Shown here in pieces: positions 5,621 through 7,478 of a DNA stretch of 7,478 nucleotides. The first letter of the stretch is position 1. Each line of letters opens with the position of its first letter. The notes under the pieces were generated by a model. It saw only the letters and a program-made list of their open reading frames with translations, had not been told where the DNA came from and did not search any database. Source of the stretch: a bacterium (GTDB lineage: Bacteria > Desulfobacterota > DSWW01); NCBI GenBank assembly GCA_030609865.1, contig JAUWSZ010000092.1, positions 1 through 7,478 on the forward strand, given 5' to 3'. Made by a program: the position numbers and the translations under genes.

Positions 5621-6202
5621 ATGCAGCAGGGACCATCCGAAGACCAGGATCCGTTGACAGGACTTCAGGATTACCTGAAGGCCCATCAAAAAGACTCCGT
5701 TTTCGACCGAGAGGCCGGGAAGGAGTCTTCCTGGTGTCTCTTTCTCCACGGGAATCAGCGAAAAAGGGGCAAGATCCAAAGCGACCAGACTTACGAGATT
5801 GATCTGGTGATGCAGGATGGGGTGGTTGAGAAAATCCACAAGGTGAATGTGAAGATGCTGTGTGAGGCCTCAAAAGAGGAGGAGGTGCTCGGGCGTTTGG
5901 GAACGAACGAGGCCTTGAAGGGGGCGCCCGAAGGCCCCCACTTTGGCCCCCGTTACCGTCACCACATCAAGAACAAGTCCCTTTTCCCCCTCATGAACCG
6001 GAAGGAGGTGCTCTTCTTCTCGACCCTGGAGGGGGAGGTGCTTCGAGGGGTTGTTACCGGCTTTTCCCGGTTCGAGATCAATCTCAGCATGAAGGGGGGC
6101 GTTTCGGTCGTGCTCCTGCGGCACGCCATCTTCGATGTCAGGGACAAGAAGGGGCGATCCTACTCGAAAGAGGCGGTCGAGAAGACCGGGAAGTATTGGT
6201 GA
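5621..6202 (+). CDS. Tandem Hfq/Sm-like RNA-binding protein
   Basis: 193-residue basic protein without signal peptide or membrane segment. Residues 12-82 follow the Hfq layout: an LQDYL helix start (Hfq begins its helix with LQD), then CLFLHGNQRKRGKIQ (strand 1-2, compare Hfq YLVNGIKLQGQI), YEIDLVMQDG and HKVNVKML at the Sm2 position. Residues 126-177 repeat it more clearly: VLFFSTLEGEVLRGVVTGF, RFEINLSMKGG and LLRHAIFDV, where RHAI corresponds to Hfq KHAI. A charged linker (83-125) joins them and the tail (178-193) is Lys-rich. Hfq proper is about 70-110 residues with one Sm fold and forms hexamers; two folds in one chain could build a three-subunit ring (inference). A role in RNA binding is likely; partners are unknown. 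The start at 5621 has GGGGAG close upstream. ATG 5609 is a possible alternative, and GTG 5426 is unlikely because it lies inside the hairpin repeat and adds an implausible Cys/Pro-rich leader. Confidence 0.75.
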   Translation: MQQGPSEDQDPLTGLQDYLKAHQKDSVFDREAGKESSWCLFLHGNQRKRGKIQSDQTYEIDLVMQDGVVEKIHKVNVKMLCEASKEEEVLGRLGTNEALKGAPEGPHFGPRYRHHIKNKSLFPLMNRKEVLFFSTLEGEVLRGVVTGFSRFEINLSMKGGVSVVLLRHAIFDVRDKKGRSYSKEAVEKTGKYW

Positions 6203-6214
6203 GAACCGCAGGGG

Positions 6215-7478
6215 TCATTCGTCGTAGAGTGAATCGAGAAGGTCCTTGAATCGTTCTTCAATGATCCTTCTGCGGATCTTCATCGTCGGGGTGAGTTCGC
6301 CCTTTTCCACGTCGAGGAGACGGGGAAGGAGGGCGAACCGTTTGATCGTCTCGTAGCGGGCGAAATGCCGGTTGACCTCGTCGACGATGGCTTGCACCAC
6401 ATCGAGCAGGGCCGGGTTGTCGAGGATCGCCTCGTACGATGTGTACCCTATGCCTTTCTCCGTGGCCCAGGCCTCGAGGTTTTCCGGGTCGAGTCCCAAA
6501 AGGGCTGTCAGGTACTTCCTGCGATCTCCGTGCACGAGGGCCTGATCGATCAGGGGATGGTCCTTGAGCAGGTTCTCGATGTTCGCAGGGGTGACGTTCT
6601 TCCCTCCCGCCGTGATGATGATCTCCTTCTTTCTGCCCGTGATCCACAAGAACCCGTCTTGATCGAGACGACCCAGGTCTCCGGTGCGGATCCATCCGTC
6701 CTCGGTGAGCGTTTCTGCCGTAAGCTCGGGTTGATTCAGATACCCCTTGAAGACGATGGCCCCCCGGACGAGAATCTCCCCGTCTTCAGCAATCCGCAGT
6801 TCGGTCCCGGGCAATGCCTTCCCCACGGAGCCCAGGCGATAGTCATCCTCGAGATTGATCGTGGCGAAACAGCTCACCTCCGTCTGTCCCCATGCTTCGA
6901 GGATGAGCATCCCCGCCGCATGGAAGAACTCGATGATCTCGAGCGAGATGGGTGCGGATGAAGAGAGGAAGTATCGTACCCTGCCGCCGAAGATCCCCCT
7001 TATTTTGCGAAAGACGAGACGGTCGGCGAGCACCCGCTGCAGCCGGAGGGACACGGGCAGGGGGCGTCCGGCCTGCTCGAGCCGGCTGGCCGCCCTGCCG
7101 ACCCGCTCGGCCCACAGAAAAACCCTTTTAGCCATGGGTGAGGCCTGGTCCGCCTCGGAGCGAACCCTTGCGTAGGCCTTCTCGAAGATCCGGGGAACGC
7201 TGCCGAAGACCGTGGGCCGGATCTCCCGCATGTCGTCCAGGATGCGGTTGAAATCCTCGACGAAGGCGGCGGGCACGCCTCGATAGATCCTGCTGTAGTG
7301 TCCCGGGACCCTTTCTCCCACATGGGCCAGGGGGAGGAAGAACATCATCACATCTCGATGATCCGTCGCCCCCATGGAATCCAGCATCTCCAGCTGGGCC
7401 ATGACGTTCCGGTGGGTGAGCATGGCGCCCTTGGGGGGCCCCGTCGTGCCGGATGTGTAGATCAGTACGGCTACGTCC
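6215..7478 (-). CDS. Long-chain fatty-acid-CoA ligase, AMP-forming (N-terminus beyond window)
   Basis: C-terminal 420 residues of an ANL-superfamily acyl-CoA synthetase, which activates fatty acids with ATP and CoA through an acyl-adenylate. The frame is open to the window edge. Numbered from the first visible codon, the phosphate-binding loop YTSGTTGPPKGAMLTHRN is at 7-24, then LPLAHVGERV (48-57), FLSSSAPIS (170-178), the acyl-adenylate motif EAWGQTE (194-200), GEILVRG (233-239), DGWIRTGDLG (260-269), GRKKEIIITAGGKNVTP (281-297), and C-terminal LTPTMKIRR with the likely catalytic lysine at 400. The GGKNVTPANIE stretch fits the long-chain (FadD15/eukaryotic-type) subgroup. Tryptophan replaces the usual Tyr in YGxTE, and SSSAP replaces the common SGGAP. 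Family members of about 600 residues carry the loop near 180, so roughly 180 residues are probably missing. It converges on the Hfq-like gene with 12 bp between stops and no terminator between them. Confidence 0.95.
   Translation of the reverse strand, partial: DVAVLIYTSGTTGPPKGAMLTHRNVMAQLEMLDSMGATDHRDVMMFFLPLAHVGERVPGHYSRIYRGVPAAFVEDFNRILDDMREIRPTVFGSVPRIFEKAYARVRSEADQASPMAKRVFLWAERVGRAASRLEQAGRPLPVSLRLQRVLADRLVFRKIRGIFGGRVRYFLSSSAPISLEIIEFFHAAGMLILEAWGQTEVSCFATINLEDDYRLGSVGKALPGTELRIAEDGEILVRGAIVFKGYLNQPELTAETLTEDGWIRTGDLGRLDQDGFLWITGRKKEIIITAGGKNVTPANIENLLKDHPLIDQALVHGDRRKYLTALLGLDPENLEAWATEKGIGYTSYEAILDNPALLDVVQAIVDEVNRHFARYETIKRFALLPRLLDVEKGELTPTMKIRRRIIEERFKDLLDSLYDE

Overview
The window reads as GC-rich bacterial chromosome. 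It holds five protein genes: four on the minus strand, two of them cut by the window edges, and one on the plus strand. No tRNA, rRNA, CRISPR array, transposase or phage gene is visible. A soluble HDOD-type sensor kinase, a receiver-first histidine kinase, an SGNH-hydrolase lipoprotein, a FadD-type acyl-CoA ligase and a tandem Hfq-like protein together suggest a Gram-negative of deltaproteobacterial (Desulfobacterota) type. That placement is an inference from gene style, not from a marker gene.

Layout. Positions 1-3918 (minus) form a two-gene signalling operon. An 869-residue HDOD-GAF-like-PAS-histidine kinase comes first, followed after 12 bp by a REC-PAS-histidine kinase whose C-terminus runs off the window. 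A good sigma70-type promoter (4037-4064) lies about 120 bp upstream, and a perfect 20-bp palindrome sits between the promoter and the start codon. Positions 4183-5103 (minus) encode a lipoprotein with an IPT/TIG-like domain and a GDSL/SGNH hydrolase domain, with its own consensus -10 box and strong ribosome binding site. Positions 5104-5620 hold no convincing gene. This gap carries a run of hairpins, including two same-direction copies of a 22-bp GGGA-plus-stem element whose stems differ but stay paired. Positions 5621-6202 (plus) encode a 193-residue protein with two Hfq/Sm-like segments. Positions 6215-7478 (minus) are the C-terminal two thirds of an AMP-forming long-chain acyl-CoA synthetase, which meets the Hfq-like gene tail to tail with only 12 bp between the stop codons.

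How the parts may work together. The two kinases probably act as a cytoplasmic phosphorelay: the first has no receiver and the second begins with one. No DNA-binding output is present in the window. The tandem Hfq-like gene is the most unusual item. It is preceded by a hairpin-rich leader and by two mutually exclusive small hairpins over its ribosome binding site, which invites a hypothesis of RNA-level or self-regulation. The hairpin cluster may equally be a dispersed REP-like repeat unrelated to the gene. The lipoprotein and the acyl-CoA ligase look like independent neighbours.
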